A DNA stretch of 64,000 nt. Origin: Branchiostoma floridae. Taxonomy: Eukaryota; Chordata; Leptocardii; Amphioxiformes; Branchiostomatidae. Under the pieces are notes generated by a model that had not been told where the DNA came from, did no database searches, and saw only the letters and a list, made by a program, of their open reading frames with translations. Shown piece by piece: positions 11,264 to 22,242 of this stretch. The number at the start of each line of letters is the position of its first letter. Position 1 is the first letter of the stretch. The position numbers were made by a program, and so were the translations under genes. Location: positions 20,849,326 through 20,913,325 of the forward strand of contig NC_049993.1 of NCBI RefSeq assembly GCF_000003815.2, read 5' to 3'.

Positions 11264-13807
11264 TCAAACAAAGTCACAAGGCAGCAGGGATGTGTAGGTG
11301 TGCTGCTGCTGTCCACTGGGGTTCGTCAGGGGTTCATAGTGGTTTGGGCTATCAGCACCAGCAGCTGCTTTCTGGGATTGGTTATCAACTGACTCATCAT
11401 CATTCTCATACACAATAACCCGTGGACTAGCTGCAGTATGTTTAGCAACTTCTACTATCACCTGGTTGTTCTCATATTTGTGGAACGGTGATTGTATCCC
11501 ATCATCATTCTCATACACAATGCTCTGTGGACTAGCTACAGTATCCTTAGCAGCTGCTGTTATCACCTGGCTATTCTCATATTTGTGGGGCAGTGAACCT
11601 TCTCTTGTAAATTCTATCTCATCGTCATTCTCATATTCTATAACCTGCGGACCAGATGCAGCATCTTTAGCAGCTGCTGCTATCACCCGACTGTTCTCAT
11701 ATCTGTGGGACTTTGGGCCTTCTTTTGCATACTCCATAGGAGTAATGACGTCCTCATACTCTTCCTCATCTGCCAACATGTCTTGACGCAGATCTGTGAT
11801 TGTGCCAGGATTTGTTACAGCAGCTAAGTTGCCGCCATGATGCATCTGGCGTAGGGAGGGAGATGGAACCTTGTAGCCGTCGTTAAGGCTCTGGAGATGC
11901 TGCATTTGTCCAGAGCCTTGCTCTGAGCTTCCTGGCGGTTTCACGATGTTGTCGTACTCTGTGTTACAACCACCGACTGTACGAGCAGCTGCATCTTCTG
12001 ATGTACTATGGGCCTCATCATCATACTCTGCTTCATCTGTCCATGTGGCATTTGTTAAAGCAGTTACAGCTGCTGATTTACTATGGGCTTCAGCCTGAGG
12101 GCCAGTTGGATTTTCAGGGGGAAAGGGAGGGGGCAAAACAAAATAGCCAAAGTTGTCAAGACCCTGTGAGTTGCCTGCGCCTTGGTGTAGACTTTCTGTT
12201 CGGTTGATTTTGGGTACGGTGTCATACTCTGCAGTAAATGTGTCATCATCATCGGCTGGAACATCATAGATGTGCCAACTGTCATCTGTACCTAGATGCG
12301 ACGTTTCGGGTCGAATGGTTATGTCTGCGCGCTGCCTTATCCGCGGCGGGCCACTGAATGTGCCTGTCCGGGTAGAGTCACTAAAACCAACACTGGAGTC
12401 TGATGCAGAAGGAAAATCCCTTCTCTTCCACTTACATATGTACCTTACTNNNNNNNNNNNNNNNNNNNNNNNNNNNNNNNNNNNNNNNNNNNNNNNNNNN
12501 NNNNNNNNNNNNNNNNNNNNNNNNNNNNNNNNNNNNNNNNNNNNNNNNNTAGACAAGCTAAGGGTAGAGTCAACAAGTTTTGTGCTCGAATCGTAGTAGA
12601 CTGGTGTCGTCTCCTCACAGATAAGGTGTTCAGGACTTATGTCCCGTAGGAAATGTCCTGTAAGGTTACCAGGTCCAGCACATATGATCTGGTCTTCAAA
12701 TGGGTAGGACCCGTTCATCCTCAGTCTAAAGGCAAGCATCCTACAGTCACACTGCCAAGGGTTGTTACCAATGTTGGCAGTTGCAATTGAGGCTAGTATA
12801 CCATAAGCCTTAACTGGTAGTGTCTGAAACTGGTTATGATCTAACCTAAGCTCTGATAGCACTGAGATATTCAGATTGGACTCTAGTATGTCAGCGTGAC
12901 TGTTCAGTTTGTTTAGATAAAGATGCAAGCTCTGAAGCTTACCAATCCCCACAAATATGTCAGCTGGGAGAGTTCGTATCTGATTTTGGTGAAGATACAA
13001 GTACTGAAGGCTGTCAAGTCCCATAAATATGCCTGCTGGCAGACTAGTTATTTTATTCTCGGAAAGGTACAAGGTCTGCAGGTTGCCTAATCCCTCAAAT
13101 ATTGCGGCTGGAAGAGTGCTTAAGTGGTTCTGGGAAAGATACAAGTGCCTAAGGTTACGAAGTCCCACAAATATGTCATCTGGGAGAGTTTTTAAATGGT
13201 TTTGAGAAACAGACAATGAATGCAAGTTACCAAGTCCCACAAATATGCCCGCTGTTAAACTAGTTAACTGATTCTTGGAAAGATACAAAGACTGTAGGCT
13301 ACCAAGTCCTACAAATATGCTAGCTGGCAGAGTAGTTAACTGATTGCCAGTGAGCCATAAGCGCCATAGTTGGTCAAGCCCCGCAAATATTCCACCTGGA
13401 AGACCAGTTAAATGGTTTTGATACAGAAACAAGGTCTGAAGTCTACCCAGTCCCGCAAACATGTCAGATGTGAGGCTGGTCAAACGATTATCATGAAGGT
13501 ACAGTTGCGTTAGGCTGGTTAGATTGTGGAATGTTTTGTTATGGATCATGGAGATCTGATTGTAATGAAGTTCTAATGTTGTTAAGCTCCTGTACCTTGA
13601 GAAATCAGACCGACTTAAGTTCGTGATGTCATTGCCATGCAAGTAAAGCTGAGTCATCGTTGTAGGCAGGTCCTGAGGAACACTGGTGAGGCCTCTGCTG
13701 CTGCAGTCACAGTCTGATGAACAGCTGCTGCTGCAGGCTGCCGTCGGTCCAGCTTCCTTCAGGATGATCAGCAGAAGAACCAGCATCCTTTTTGTTTTGT
13801 TGGGCAT
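11264..13807 (-). CDS. Single-pass LRR receptor with multi-tyrosine YEN cytoplasmic tail
   Basis: The frame runs from ATG 13807 to the stop at 11264 across a 100-N gap, so the nominal 847 residues are not exact. It starts with a signal peptide (MLVLLLIILK core). An LRRNT cap with CSSSCSSDCDCSSRGL comes next, then about twelve 24-residue typical LRRs (LxxLYLxxNxLTSLPAGIFxGL). An LRRCT cap follows with NPWQCDC and later ICAGPG and LICEE. The gap covers the expected membrane segment; the sequence resumes at RYICKWKRR, a stop-transfer-like stretch. The tail of about 400 residues is acidic and tyrosine-rich: YDVP, YDTV, YDNI, YKVP, YEDV and three tandem 35-40-residue repeats each with two YEN motifs. 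YxN is the Grb2 SH2 docking consensus and YxxP suits Crk-type SH2 domains. It is probably a surface adhesion or innate signalling receptor; the ligand is unknown. No intron is visible, but one could hide in the gap. Confidence 0.9.
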   Translation of the reverse strand: MPNKTKRMLVLLLIILKEAGPTAACSSSCSSDCDCSSRGLTSVPQDLPTTMTQLYLHGNDITNLSRSDFSRYRSLTTLELHYNQISMIHNKTFHNLTSLTQLYLHDNRLTSLTSDMFAGLGRLQTLFLYQNHLTGLPGGIFAGLDQLWRLWLTGNQLTTLPASIFVGLGSLQSLYLSKNQLTSLTAGIFVGLGNLHSLSVSQNHLKTLPDDIFVGLRNLRHLYLSQNHLSTLPAAIFEGLGNLQTLYLSENKITSLPAGIFMGLDSLQYLYLHQNQIRTLPADIFVGIGKLQSLHLYLNKLNSHADILESNLNISVLSELRLDHNQFQTLPVKAYGILASIATANIGNNPWQCDCRMLAFRLRMNGSYPFEDQIICAGPGNLTGHFLRDISPEHLICEETTPVYYDSSTKLVDSTLSLSXXXXXXXXXXXXXXXXXXXXXXXXXXXXXXXXXXVRYICKWKRRDFPSASDSSVGFSDSTRTGTFSGPPRIRQRADITIRPETSHLGTDDSWHIYDVPADDDDTFTAEYDTVPKINRTESLHQGAGNSQGLDNFGYFVLPPPFPPENPTGPQAEAHSKSAAVTALTNATWTDEAEYDDEAHSTSEDAAARTVGGCNTEYDNIVKPPGSSEQGSGQMQHLQSLNDGYKVPSPSLRQMHHGGNLAAVTNPGTITDLRQDMLADEEEYEDVITPMEYAKEGPKSHRYENSRVIAAAAKDAASGPQVIEYENDDEIEFTREGSLPHKYENSQVITAAAKDTVASPQSIVYENDDGIQSPFHKYENNQVIVEVAKHTAASPRVIVYENDDESVDNQSQKAAAGADSPNHYEPLTNPSGQQQHTYTSLLPCDFV
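11400..11720 (-). repeat. Tandem YEN-containing repeats in the LRR receptor tail
   Basis: Three in-frame units, each with H-(R/K)-YEN at one end and EYEND or VYEND about 20 residues later, separated by an alanine-rich AAAKD segment. The first unit is 40 residues and the second 35. Six YEN motifs in all, plus the YDN motif further upstream in the tail. Confidence 0.9.
12450..12549. other. Scaffold gap (100 N) inside the LRR receptor
   Basis: A run of exactly 100 N, the usual placeholder for a gap of unknown length. It removes the end of the ectodomain and the transmembrane segment. Similar placeholders lie at 10331-10430 and 61555-61654; the 302-N run at 57494-57795 looks like an estimated size. 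Confidence 0.99.
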
Positions 13808-16159
13808 ACTGGGATGTAGCCTGTACAGCAGGGATTAGATATATTATCAAGAAGATGCATCTGTGTCGGCAGAATTTGATAACTTTTTCCTAATATATAT
13901 ATATAACACTGAGAAAAACAATTTCATGCGCCTGAAACATTCTACTGAGTTCTAAATAACACTATCTAATAACTTTTCTAGAGCTATCTGCCACCTTCAA
14001 AACATGATAATGTGTCCAGAACATGATATATCAAAACCGTTAATTTTCTACATTTTGCAGTGTACCATTAAAAACCACTAGAGGCTCAAAATTGCATTTG
14101 CCCTTTGTGTTGATGACACAAACCAACATACCAAATATCATACAGATCCATTCATATGTTGTTGAGTTATCGAGGTATAAAACGGAATTCCCTTTAGGGG
14201 ATGCATTCCTGCCATGTTGTAATGCTGCAATATCCAAAAACCAAGGAATGAAGTTGGTAAGGCCTAATGTGACTAACACGCCTTAGAATGGAAACTAGCC
14301 TGGACTGAGTTCCCTTACAATGATACTGCTCTGCTCCTTACAGGGAACTATGAGGCTCCACGACAAGGAAGCGGTGTCTACAATAATACAAAAACGCTTG
14401 TAACTCAATTTCCGTCGCAGTTCAAAGAACCATTAAACATATCATTCATGGTTATCATTCATCATGCATCAGTAAGATGCTGAGGACACAAAAGTAAGAA
14501 GAAAAATTCAAGTTTGGGGAAAATTCAGAAATATGAAGGATTCGAGGATCCCCTTAGCTGACAGCACATGTGAGGAATGTGTTGAGTGTTTCCTCAATTT
14601 TAATGTTCAAAAGAGTATTGGTATATCTTGAAATCTTCCTATCACCCTTATATGAGTGTCTAAGATTAGTGCAAATTCGAGAATAATTCTTAGACTCCTA
14701 ACATAGAAAATGGCTACCTTCATTGTCCATGTTGTCAAGTACTGACAGTGTCCTGTTTCCTTGTCGCCATTTTGTTATGACGTAACCAAACATTTCATCG
14801 GGCAATCGTTCCAATATTTTACTTCTTATATACAAAAAATACGTCAGGTATTATTTAGATAACAGGGAAGAAGCTGATTGACTATCCTTAAGTTGTCTTC
14901 AGTCTTCAAGCTCCTTAAAGACGTAGGGAGTCTGTCTTACCTGTGTCTTCCAGTGTGTCCTTCAACTCAGCACTGAGGTCGTGAGGCTACCTGTTTTATC
15001 TATTTTTAGCATAGTTGATATCCCGCCGATTTTGTGGAATCTAAGGAAGGGCATATAACTTGACTTTCCCCACTTCACTCAGTTCCAAATGAGTATCTAG
15101 TACTAGCTCAGGTTAGGGCCGTCCCTCGGATAGGGCGTCAAATGGAGGTATTTTTTGCCCCTGTTTCCTTGTCGCCATTTTGTTATCATTAAGGACGTAT
15201 GAACCAAATATTTGATCAGACAATCGTTCGAACCGTTTTACTTCTCATGGACATACATACATCAGGTACAATGTACGGGGCACAGAGAAGAAGCTGTTCG
15301 ACTAACCTCAGTACGGAAGGAAGGTGTTTTCAGTCTGACTCCTTAAAGTCTCGGAGAGTGAGTGTCTCAAATGTGGCTTTCCGTGTGCCTTTAAACTCAG
15401 CACTGAGGAGGCTGTGCTACCTGTATATAATAGGCTTAGGATTTAGACGACCCTGCCTATTGTGTTCAATGCCCACAGGCGATAGTGTGGTAGTTATATG
15501 TGCCAGCCGTCTGAACATAATGAGCTCTTTGTGATGCTCTACCAACTGCTATCAGGGCTCCAAATCGCCCTATTTTATCTTCTGCACCGCTATTTACCTG
15601 ATAGATAATTAGTAATACCTATCCTAATTTTGGAAACTCGGACGCTAATTATCAATCATAGATATGTTGCTGCCCTAGCAGGACTCATATGCGCGTCTTG
15701 ACAACCTCAATAGAGATCTATTGTGTTGTTCTTCACGTGTAAGCCAGGGGGTGTGTATGTGAACTAAGGTCATCTGAGGTTATCTAGACTTTACAGCATG
15801 TGACTGGAACTACGTCACTAAAGATCACTTAAGGCAAACATGAGAATACATGAACAGATACTACCCTGCACGAAGCAGCACTGCATTACTTAAAGCCAGA
15901 CGAGGACAATGTGGCATTGCACTAAAGTTGGTAACATGTGTTAACGGTGCCCATACAAAGGGCAGGTAGACGGTAAAGGCGGTACGCGGTCCCATAGCCT
16001 TTTTGAGGCAACTCTACTTTGTTAATTCTCTTTTTCATATGTACTTAATTAGGCGAATTGGTACTACTGTATGTCTTTGGTTGGTGGGACATGGCGCACT
16101 GATATGTTGACCTTATAAGTTACCAAAGTTCATTAATTCATTTGTATTTTGTTATGTGG

Positions 16160-16484
16160 CACTGTTAAAATAAGTTGTTAAACTTGAGTGCAGCACCACA
16201 TTGTCCTTGTTATGTGTTTTTGAATAAAGAAAAAAATAGGGATAGTGAGTTGTTATCCACTGTCTCTAGGGCACGGTATCGGGAGGAACCAAGCACAGCC
16301 CTAACCTTCCTCTGCCTTTTACCTCGAGCTCCCAGACCAACAAGTCAGGTTTTTACACCTGGGTGGAGTGAGGAAGGTCGTTCAAAATGCCTCTCCCAAG
16401 CGCACAATATCGGTAACAGGACAGGATTCGAACCCGGAACCACTTCGTTCTGAGGCAAACACCGCCGTTATGCCTCTTGGCCCC
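16160..16484 (-). mobile_element. tRNA-derived SINE in the class A flank (T1)
   Basis: Read on the minus strand, the head GGGGCCAAGAGGCATAACGG resembles the first part of a tRNA. An exact B-box-like GGGTTCGAATCC lies at 16435-16424. The body then runs to an A-rich tail seen on the plus strand as TTGAATAAAGAAAAAAA. The ends were set by eye. The same element sits at the same place upstream of T2, T3, T4 and T8, so it was copied with the TRIM units and not inserted five times. Confidence 0.75.
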
Positions 16485-16529
16485 ACTTCAGACCGTTAAT
16501 AAATAACCTCAAAATGACCATACGTTGTA

Positions 16530-16787
16530 CCGCGCTGTTCACGTGGACGCCAGGTGGGGAACATGTGAGCTAAGGTGCAAAGGACGGGTTCACCTGAGGT
16601 TATCTTGACTTTATGTAGCATGTGATGGAAACTACGTCATTGGAGGCAATCACGAGATTACGTGAGCAAACACAACCCTGTACTGGGCAGCACAACACTA
16701 GTAAGCTTACGCAGTTTGTGTGAGCGAGGCCGAGGAAGGGAGACTTCGCATTGCCGCAAAAGTCTTTCTGACGACGCATTGAACAAG
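16530..16787 (+). promoter_or_regulatory. Class A TRIM promoter module, T1
   Basis: It starts near an E-box CACGTG (16540-16545) directly followed by GACGCCAGGTGGGG, a CTCF-like core. A CRE-like TACGTCA lies at 16633-16639, 155 bp before the ATG. The start context is AACAAGATGG (A at -3, G at +4). The module is homologous to the upstream element around 15730-16020. Confidence 0.5.
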
Positions 16788-18998
16788 ATGGCGAGTAAGA
16801 TTCCGGATTCTCACAACTTCGATGAGCAGTTCCTGACGTGCCCGGTCTGCATGCTGCACTTCCGGGACCCCAGAGTCCTGCCATGTCTGCACACATTCTG
16901 TAGGGACTGTCTGCAAGAATGGGCCACCAAACAACAGCCGCTGGAGTGTCCAACCTGCCGCACACAGGTCAGTCTACCAGACCAAGGTGTGGACGGACTC
17001 AGGACCAACTTCTACGTCAGCAACCTGCTGGACTTCGCGGCCGTGAAGAAAGGGGCGGGGCCAGGTGTGCCGTGCCAGGTGTGTGAAGGGAAGGGGGAAG
17101 GGGCGCGGTCATGGTGCGTACAGTGTGCCGTTCTGCTTTGTGAGTCCTGTACAAGCACACACCGCAGGTTTCCAACCATGAAAGGGCATCAGATCGTGAC
17201 CCAAGAGAACCTGGAGGCCTCTGAAGGTGTGCCCAGCAGCTTTCAGCGCAAAGCCTTCTGCCCAGAGCACGAAGACCAAGTCTTAACCTTCTACTGTGAA
17301 CCTTGTCAGACTTTGGTCTGTGTCGCCTGTACGGTTGTCGACCATCGGCCGGGTGATCAACACAATCCTGTAAAAATCGGCTCCGTCGCTGAGAGGAAGA
17401 AACGAGACCTACAAAAACTGATAGGAAATGTCGAGTCTAGAGAAAAATTTGCGCGGGGTACCCTGAACGAAGTTGAGAGAGAATTATCCGAGTTACCAAC
17501 ATCGGCAGACGCAGCGATTGAACAGGCCACAATATATTTTGATCAGCTGATGGCCTTGCTTCAAGACAGAAAAGAAGAAGTCGTCACAGAAATCAGCTCA
17601 CGCCGCCAGGAGGTTGGAAAATGTCTTGACACACAGAAAGAAGCGATGGAGTTTGAGTTGGCCGGACTGACGAGCGCGTCTGAGTTCTGTAAACAAGCCT
17701 TGGAACATGGCAGTGACGTGCACGTCATTGAGGTCGAGGGTCAAGCACAACAGAGAGTTGAAGAACTGCTGAGAAGTCCAAGCGACCTGACAGCCCGACC
17801 GAGTCAAGTCGTGTTCTCGGAGGGGACGGCTGTGGCGGAGTTCAGAGATGACGTGGCCAGGGCAGGGTGCGTACACGTCAAAGTTGATGCATCGAAATGC
17901 TTAGTTGAAATTAAGGCTGCTGTTGTAAAGTTTTCAAATGTCTGTCTCCTCAGCATAGTTGACCAAAACAGGCAACTTTGTTCTGTGCTTAAAGATGACG
18001 TCACAGCCACCCTGACGGACCCCTCGGGCCAGGTGGTACCAACACAGCTGCAGGAGAAGGGCAGGGGATTGTGGGAAATCTCCTATACACCTGAGGTCAC
18101 GGGAAACCATAGGTTAGAGGTCAATGTGAACGGCGGGTCTGTGGCGGGAAGTCCGTTTGAGGTTAGAGTGCAAAGTAGGGACACCCCAGTCCTAACCATT
18201 GGGAGATGGGGACTTGGGGAGGGAGAACTTTCCTTCCCAACAGATGTAGCTGTGGACATGGACGGTAACATCGCAGTGGTGGAGTTGGGGAACAAACGGG
18301 TTCAGATATTCGATGCCAAGACTGGTCAGTCACTTCGGAGTTTCCCGGTGGATGGTGAGTGTGCACGAGGCATTGACATGGACTCCAATGGACAGTTTAT
18401 TGTGACGTTCGAAAACAGGTACTACGGAACCACTGGCAACCCAGCAATCCGGGTGTACTCACAGGAAGGAAAACTTACAAAGACCCTAAAACATGACTGT
18501 TTACGAGATCCAATTGGAGTTGCAGTTCTGCAGGACGGCCGCATGGTGGTGGCGGACAGCATACGGAAGTCCTGTCTCCTCCTGCATCCTGACGGGAGCC
18601 TCATCCGGGACATCGGCAAGGGGCAGTTACAGAACCCATGGTTCATAGCGGTGGACGAGTCACGTGATCTGTTCTTTGTCACTGATATAGATGCTCATAA
18701 AGTGTTTGTGTTCGACCTTGAGGGGAAGCTGAAGTTCGGCTTTGGTGAACCGGGGGAAGATGAGGGAGAGCTCTTTTGGCCATCAGGGATAACAGTAGAC
18801 CCGGCAGGTAACATTATTGTAGTGAACCGTGATAACGGCCGTCTGCAGGTGTTCGGGCCAGACGGGACGTACCTGAGAACTGTGGCCACAGTGAAGGGAG
18901 GAGACCCCGAGGGAATCGCGCTGACACCGGATAACCACATAGCTGTGGCGTGTTTTCAGTATCGAGGACATTGTGTCGAGTTGTACAGGTACGAGTAG
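16788..18998 (+). CDS. T1: TRIM-NHL protein (RING, two B-boxes, coiled coil, filamin, NHL)
   Basis: 736 residues in a single exon, from ATG 16788 (MASKIPDSHNF) to TAG. A longer frame to 16662 exists but would begin at GTG, so ATG 16788 was chosen. RING C3HC4: C18, C21, C33, H35, C38, C41, C54, C57. B-box 1 about 96-137, B-box 2 about 158-192, coiled coil about 198-330, filamin-type Ig about 370-465, six NHL blades to the C-terminus (VELYRYE). This is the class VII TRIM layout of TRIM71/LIN-41; TRIM2 and TRIM3 have only one B-box. Expected role: E3 ubiquitin ligase whose propeller binds RNA or protein. Copy-specific NHL features are ECARG, a long ENRYYGTTGN loop shared with T6, and an extended FQYRGHC in the last blade. 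Its 3' flank is class alpha, with AATAAA at 19479-19484. Confidence 0.95.
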   Translation: MASKIPDSHNFDEQFLTCPVCMLHFRDPRVLPCLHTFCRDCLQEWATKQQPLECPTCRTQVSLPDQGVDGLRTNFYVSNLLDFAAVKKGAGPGVPCQVCEGKGEGARSWCVQCAVLLCESCTSTHRRFPTMKGHQIVTQENLEASEGVPSSFQRKAFCPEHEDQVLTFYCEPCQTLVCVACTVVDHRPGDQHNPVKIGSVAERKKRDLQKLIGNVESREKFARGTLNEVERELSELPTSADAAIEQATIYFDQLMALLQDRKEEVVTEISSRRQEVGKCLDTQKEAMEFELAGLTSASEFCKQALEHGSDVHVIEVEGQAQQRVEELLRSPSDLTARPSQVVFSEGTAVAEFRDDVARAGCVHVKVDASKCLVEIKAAVVKFSNVCLLSIVDQNRQLCSVLKDDVTATLTDPSGQVVPTQLQEKGRGLWEISYTPEVTGNHRLEVNVNGGSVAGSPFEVRVQSRDTPVLTIGRWGLGEGELSFPTDVAVDMDGNIAVVELGNKRVQIFDAKTGQSLRSFPVDGECARGIDMDSNGQFIVTFENRYYGTTGNPAIRVYSQEGKLTKTLKHDCLRDPIGVAVLQDGRMVVADSIRKSCLLLHPDGSLIRDIGKGQLQNPWFIAVDESRDLFFVTDIDAHKVFVFDLEGKLKFGFGEPGEDEGELFWPSGITVDPAGNIIVVNRDNGRLQVFGPDGTYLRTVATVKGGDPEGIALTPDNHIAVACFQYRGHCVELYRYE

Positions 18999-20386
18999 CC
19001 TCATCAAGACTTCTTGTCTATGCCCTCTCAGCTATCAATGTATGACAGAACAGATGTTATAAGACTTTTTTTTGCATCCTATCCCTTCTATAGGGGCTGA
19101 ACTTGAGCAAGCACTATTTGAATGAACATATATAGCTGTAGCGTGTCATAGTGGAAATTGTGCCTGGTTTACGGATAGAATTAGCTTAGAGTACCTCTCA
19201 TCTTGGTCATGCTTGAAGGTATCGACAAATAGCAGAACGCTTTTTAAGTTGTCTGTCTACAGACATAGACTATGTTTAACTTGCAATTTGTACGTATTTC
19301 GTAGGGAAATTTTGTAATGAGTATTGTAAAAATGACTAGCGAATACTGTAAAAGAGTACTTTAAAATCCTCATACCTTACCACATTAGCAATTTACATAT
19401 TCACATATTCAGTATCAACTAGGCATGTTAACGTTAGTATGTATGAAAACACCTGTTTCTGGTGGAATATGTGTACCGAATAAAGATCAATACTGGGAAA
19501 AGTGCTGTGTCATATTCTCGTTGTTTGTCCCGAGAATAAAGCAATTTTTGTTCAAGGAATCAAGTGTATTTTCTTTTTCAAATTGAACAAGCGAAAACTC
19601 ATCCCCTATCACACACCCCTTTCGGAGCTCCCGTTCCAAAAAGGTCCGTAACTCACTAACGAGCGTCTCTCATTCTCAGATTTGGCTGTTTCGCTACTTG
19701 AGAAACGAGATGGGCTCTTCTGGGGGTTTAAGGTTCCCTTCTTTCATGCGCTTATCTACTTGACCCTGAGGCTTGTCCTGACTAATTTAAGTTAGTAATC
19801 ACCAGGTGCCCACCAAGGGTAAATCAGTAAGTTCTTTAGTTGGCCATTCTGAAATTTGTATTGAAAGAAAAGCTCGTACGAGGCTGCTATTTTCTGCTCT
19901 TAGTTCGATCGCCTTTTCAAGTCTCCCCACACCCTGACGCCTTCTGGAGGGCGGCTTGCCAAGTTATCAACCTATTTATTAACTCTGTCCAATATGTTCT
20001 TTCCTCGGCTATTTTCAGGAACTAAAACATGGTTTAAAGATAACAACGACCTGAACATTCATTGACGGTCTCACAGCGACTCCTATCTTCACTCATCATA
20101 ATTGCAGCGCAGTTGTCACTTTTAGCATAGCGCACTAACCACAAGCACTAACATTTCTCCACTGTTCTGGATGCGCTACTTCGATTGTTTCCTTGAAAAT
20201 TAGGTTCTTCTGTAATTTGAAGATTGGACACTATCTTTTGAAGACAGGAACTAAAACATTGTGTAAAGATAACAACTACCTGAACATTACATATTCCAAT
20301 AGTAGGAATGAAATTAACAACAGTTGAGAAAAATTCCCGCAGGTGATTGCTATCCTATCAATACTTCCGCACAGGTGAGGAATAAC

Positions 20387-20459
20387 ATGGCGGCGACGCT
20401 TCAGTTGAACCTGGGGATGTTTAGGGAGTTCGGAAGGACGCCATCCAGCCTTTCACCCG
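20387..20459 (+). other. Candidate orphan first coding exon (MAATLQLNLG)
   Basis: ATG at 20387 in a good context (AACATGG) opens 24 codons, MAATLQLNLGMFREFGRTPS and on to LSP, ending at a CCG/GTAAGT donor. A paralogous segment at 48092-48181 keeps the ATG and donor but is stopped by a TGA after MAAAPQLRRGEP. The combination of start, short frame and strong donor looks like a first exon of an unidentified gene. No downstream exon was recognised, so it may be a duplicated relic. Confidence 0.35.
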
Positions 20460-20599
20460 GTAAGTACACTTTGAGGTGGCATTAAAAGAGCTTAATGCAA
20501 CTTAGTATTTATGCCGCTTTCTTGCCTTTAAACCTTTTCTTCCTTTGTTCTTGTTCTTGTTCTTGTTCTTGTGTAAATACTGAGTAACACCCCTTAGTG

Positions 20600-20985
20600 T
20601 TGGGGCAATCCACCCAGGGCGCAGTACTATTGTTCAGGGCCCAGTACTATACAGGCCGTTCCTCAGGTGTTGTAACACCTCTTCCTTGAACCTAACAGGA
20701 TTAGCTTGAAGGGTGGTTGAATATGGTAGTTTATTCCAGTCGAGAATGGTTCTTGGGAAATATGAGTATTTAAGACAATCATTATTAGTCTTGATGAGTT
20801 TGTTTGAGTTTAGGTGATTATGTCGAGATTGCCTTGGGTTCAGCTGCAGATAGGAATCAACCGGCAGGGCTAGGAGACTATGTCTAGATTTCTGAAGAAT
20901 TGTAAGTCTGTTGGCTGCTCTTCTATTTTTGAGTGTATCCCATCCCATGTCCCAGACTAGTTTAGTGGCGCTTGACTGAGAATTT
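20600..20985 (-). mobile_element. 5'-truncated LINE, reverse-transcriptase C-terminal remnant
   Basis: The minus-strand frame 20948-20634 (104 residues) starts MGWDTLKNRRAANRLTILQK and contains YFPRTILDWNKLPYS and RFKEEVLQHL. This is the common C-terminal signature of LINE ORFs (L..RR...RL..L.K, then FPRTI.DWN.LP and FK..L). It is absent from the homologous segment at 48190-48300, so it inserted after that duplication. Boundaries are approximate. Confidence 0.85.
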
Positions 20986-21309
20986 GTCTGTTAGGTACAT
21001 TTAAAACACATCTGGCTTGTTCCTTGCACACGTAGTCTGACCGTTCTCGCATGACGTTTCGATCATGAGTTTCAGTAGACTGTTGATCCCCAACCTTTCT
21101 AATATCTTAATGTCAGGCAACCATCTGATGGAAATATTTCAGTGAATGATTGAGTATTGAAAACCAAATCTGCGTCTGTGAGCGCAGCTTGACTTGCATA
21201 TTTACTAAACGTCTTCTCTTTGTTGTACTTGCACCCCTCCCCTGTTTCTACAGTACCGGTTTTTCAGGTGAACCCAGATGAACCCTGGGCTGACTTCCCT
21301 CTAATGTTA

Positions 21310-21338
21310 GGGGTGGGGGTGGGGGTGGGGGTGGGGGG
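21310..21338 (+). repeat. G-rich simple repeat, (GGGGGT)n
   Basis: Five runs of four to six G separated by single T. It fits the G-quadruplex-forming pattern on the plus strand. Confidence 0.85.
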
Positions 21339-21959
21339 TCGATCCAAAAGTTCAAGGGAACGCCTGCTGAGGGACCGGTGCAGAAGTTCAATATAACTTT
21401 ACAGTTCATGGTAAAACATTAATCTATCGGGGACACAGACAGAATTCCGAGGGCAGTGGGGCATTCTTTAGTCCCTATTATCCGCTTGGAGATTAGTAAA
21501 ACATAGAAAATACAAGTGGTAGTCAGTTGTTCTTCACCTGTACGCCAGGGGGTGCCTATGTTTACTACGGTCATTTGAGGTCATCTTGACTTTACAGTAT
21601 GTAACTGGAACTACGCCACCGAAGGCAAACATGAAAATATGTGAGCTAACACAACTCTGTACTGAGTAGCACTGCAATGCTTTATAAGACAGACGAGGAC
21701 AATGTGGCATTGCACTGAAGTTGGTAACATGTTTAACGGTGCCCATACAAAGGGAAGGTAGAAGGTAAAGGCGGTCCCATAGCCTTTTTGAGGCAACTCT
21801 ACTTTGTTAATTCTCTTTTTCATATGTACTTAATTAGGCTAATTGGTACAACTGTATGTCTTTGGGTGGTGGACATGGCGCACTGATATGTTGACCTAAG
21901 TTACCAAAGTTCATTAATTCATTTGTATTTTGTTATGTGGCGCTGTTGAAATAAGTTGT

Positions 21960-22242
21960 TAAACTTGAGTGCAGCATCACATCGTCCTTGTTATGTGTTT
22001 TTGAATAAAGAAAAAAAATAGGGATAGTGAGTTGTTAATCACCGTGTCTAGAGCACGGTATCGGGGGGAACCAAGCACAGCCCTCTCCTTCCATTCCCTT
22101 TACCTACCCGACAAGTCAGGTTTGACACCTGAGTAAAGTGATGAAGTGCCTCTCCCAAGCGCACAATATCGGTAACATGACGGATTCGAACCCAGAACCA
22201 CTTGGTTCTGAGACAAACACCGCCGTTATACCTCGTGGCCGC
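21960..22242 (-). mobile_element. tRNA-derived SINE in the class A flank (T2)
   Basis: The B-box lies at 22182-22193 (plus-strand GGATTCGAACCC). The head end at about 22242 is changed to CTCGTGGCCGC. Same position and orientation as the T1 copy. Confidence 0.75.

Larger units (their letters stand above)
14096..16787. repeat. Segmental duplication block, copy 1 (partner 31433-34430)
   Basis: The order and most of the sequence match 31433-34430: GATGACACxAACCAACAT, the CAAAAACCAAGGAATGAA segment, ACAGCACATGTGAGGAATGT, two CCTGTTTCCTTGTCGCCATT segments, the promoter-like module, the SINE and the class A TRIM promoter. The partner has an extra module copy around 33310-33680. A more diverged relative of 14340-15540 lies at 38490-39740 and 54290-55020. 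No gene was found in it. The block starts about 290 bp upstream of the LRR gene, which marks the edge of the TRIM array. Confidence 0.85.

Noticed and set aside
16662-16787. N-terminal extension of T1 to 16662
   Set aside because: It starts at GTG and corresponds to 5' UTR in the other class A copies; ATG 16788 has a good context and is conserved.
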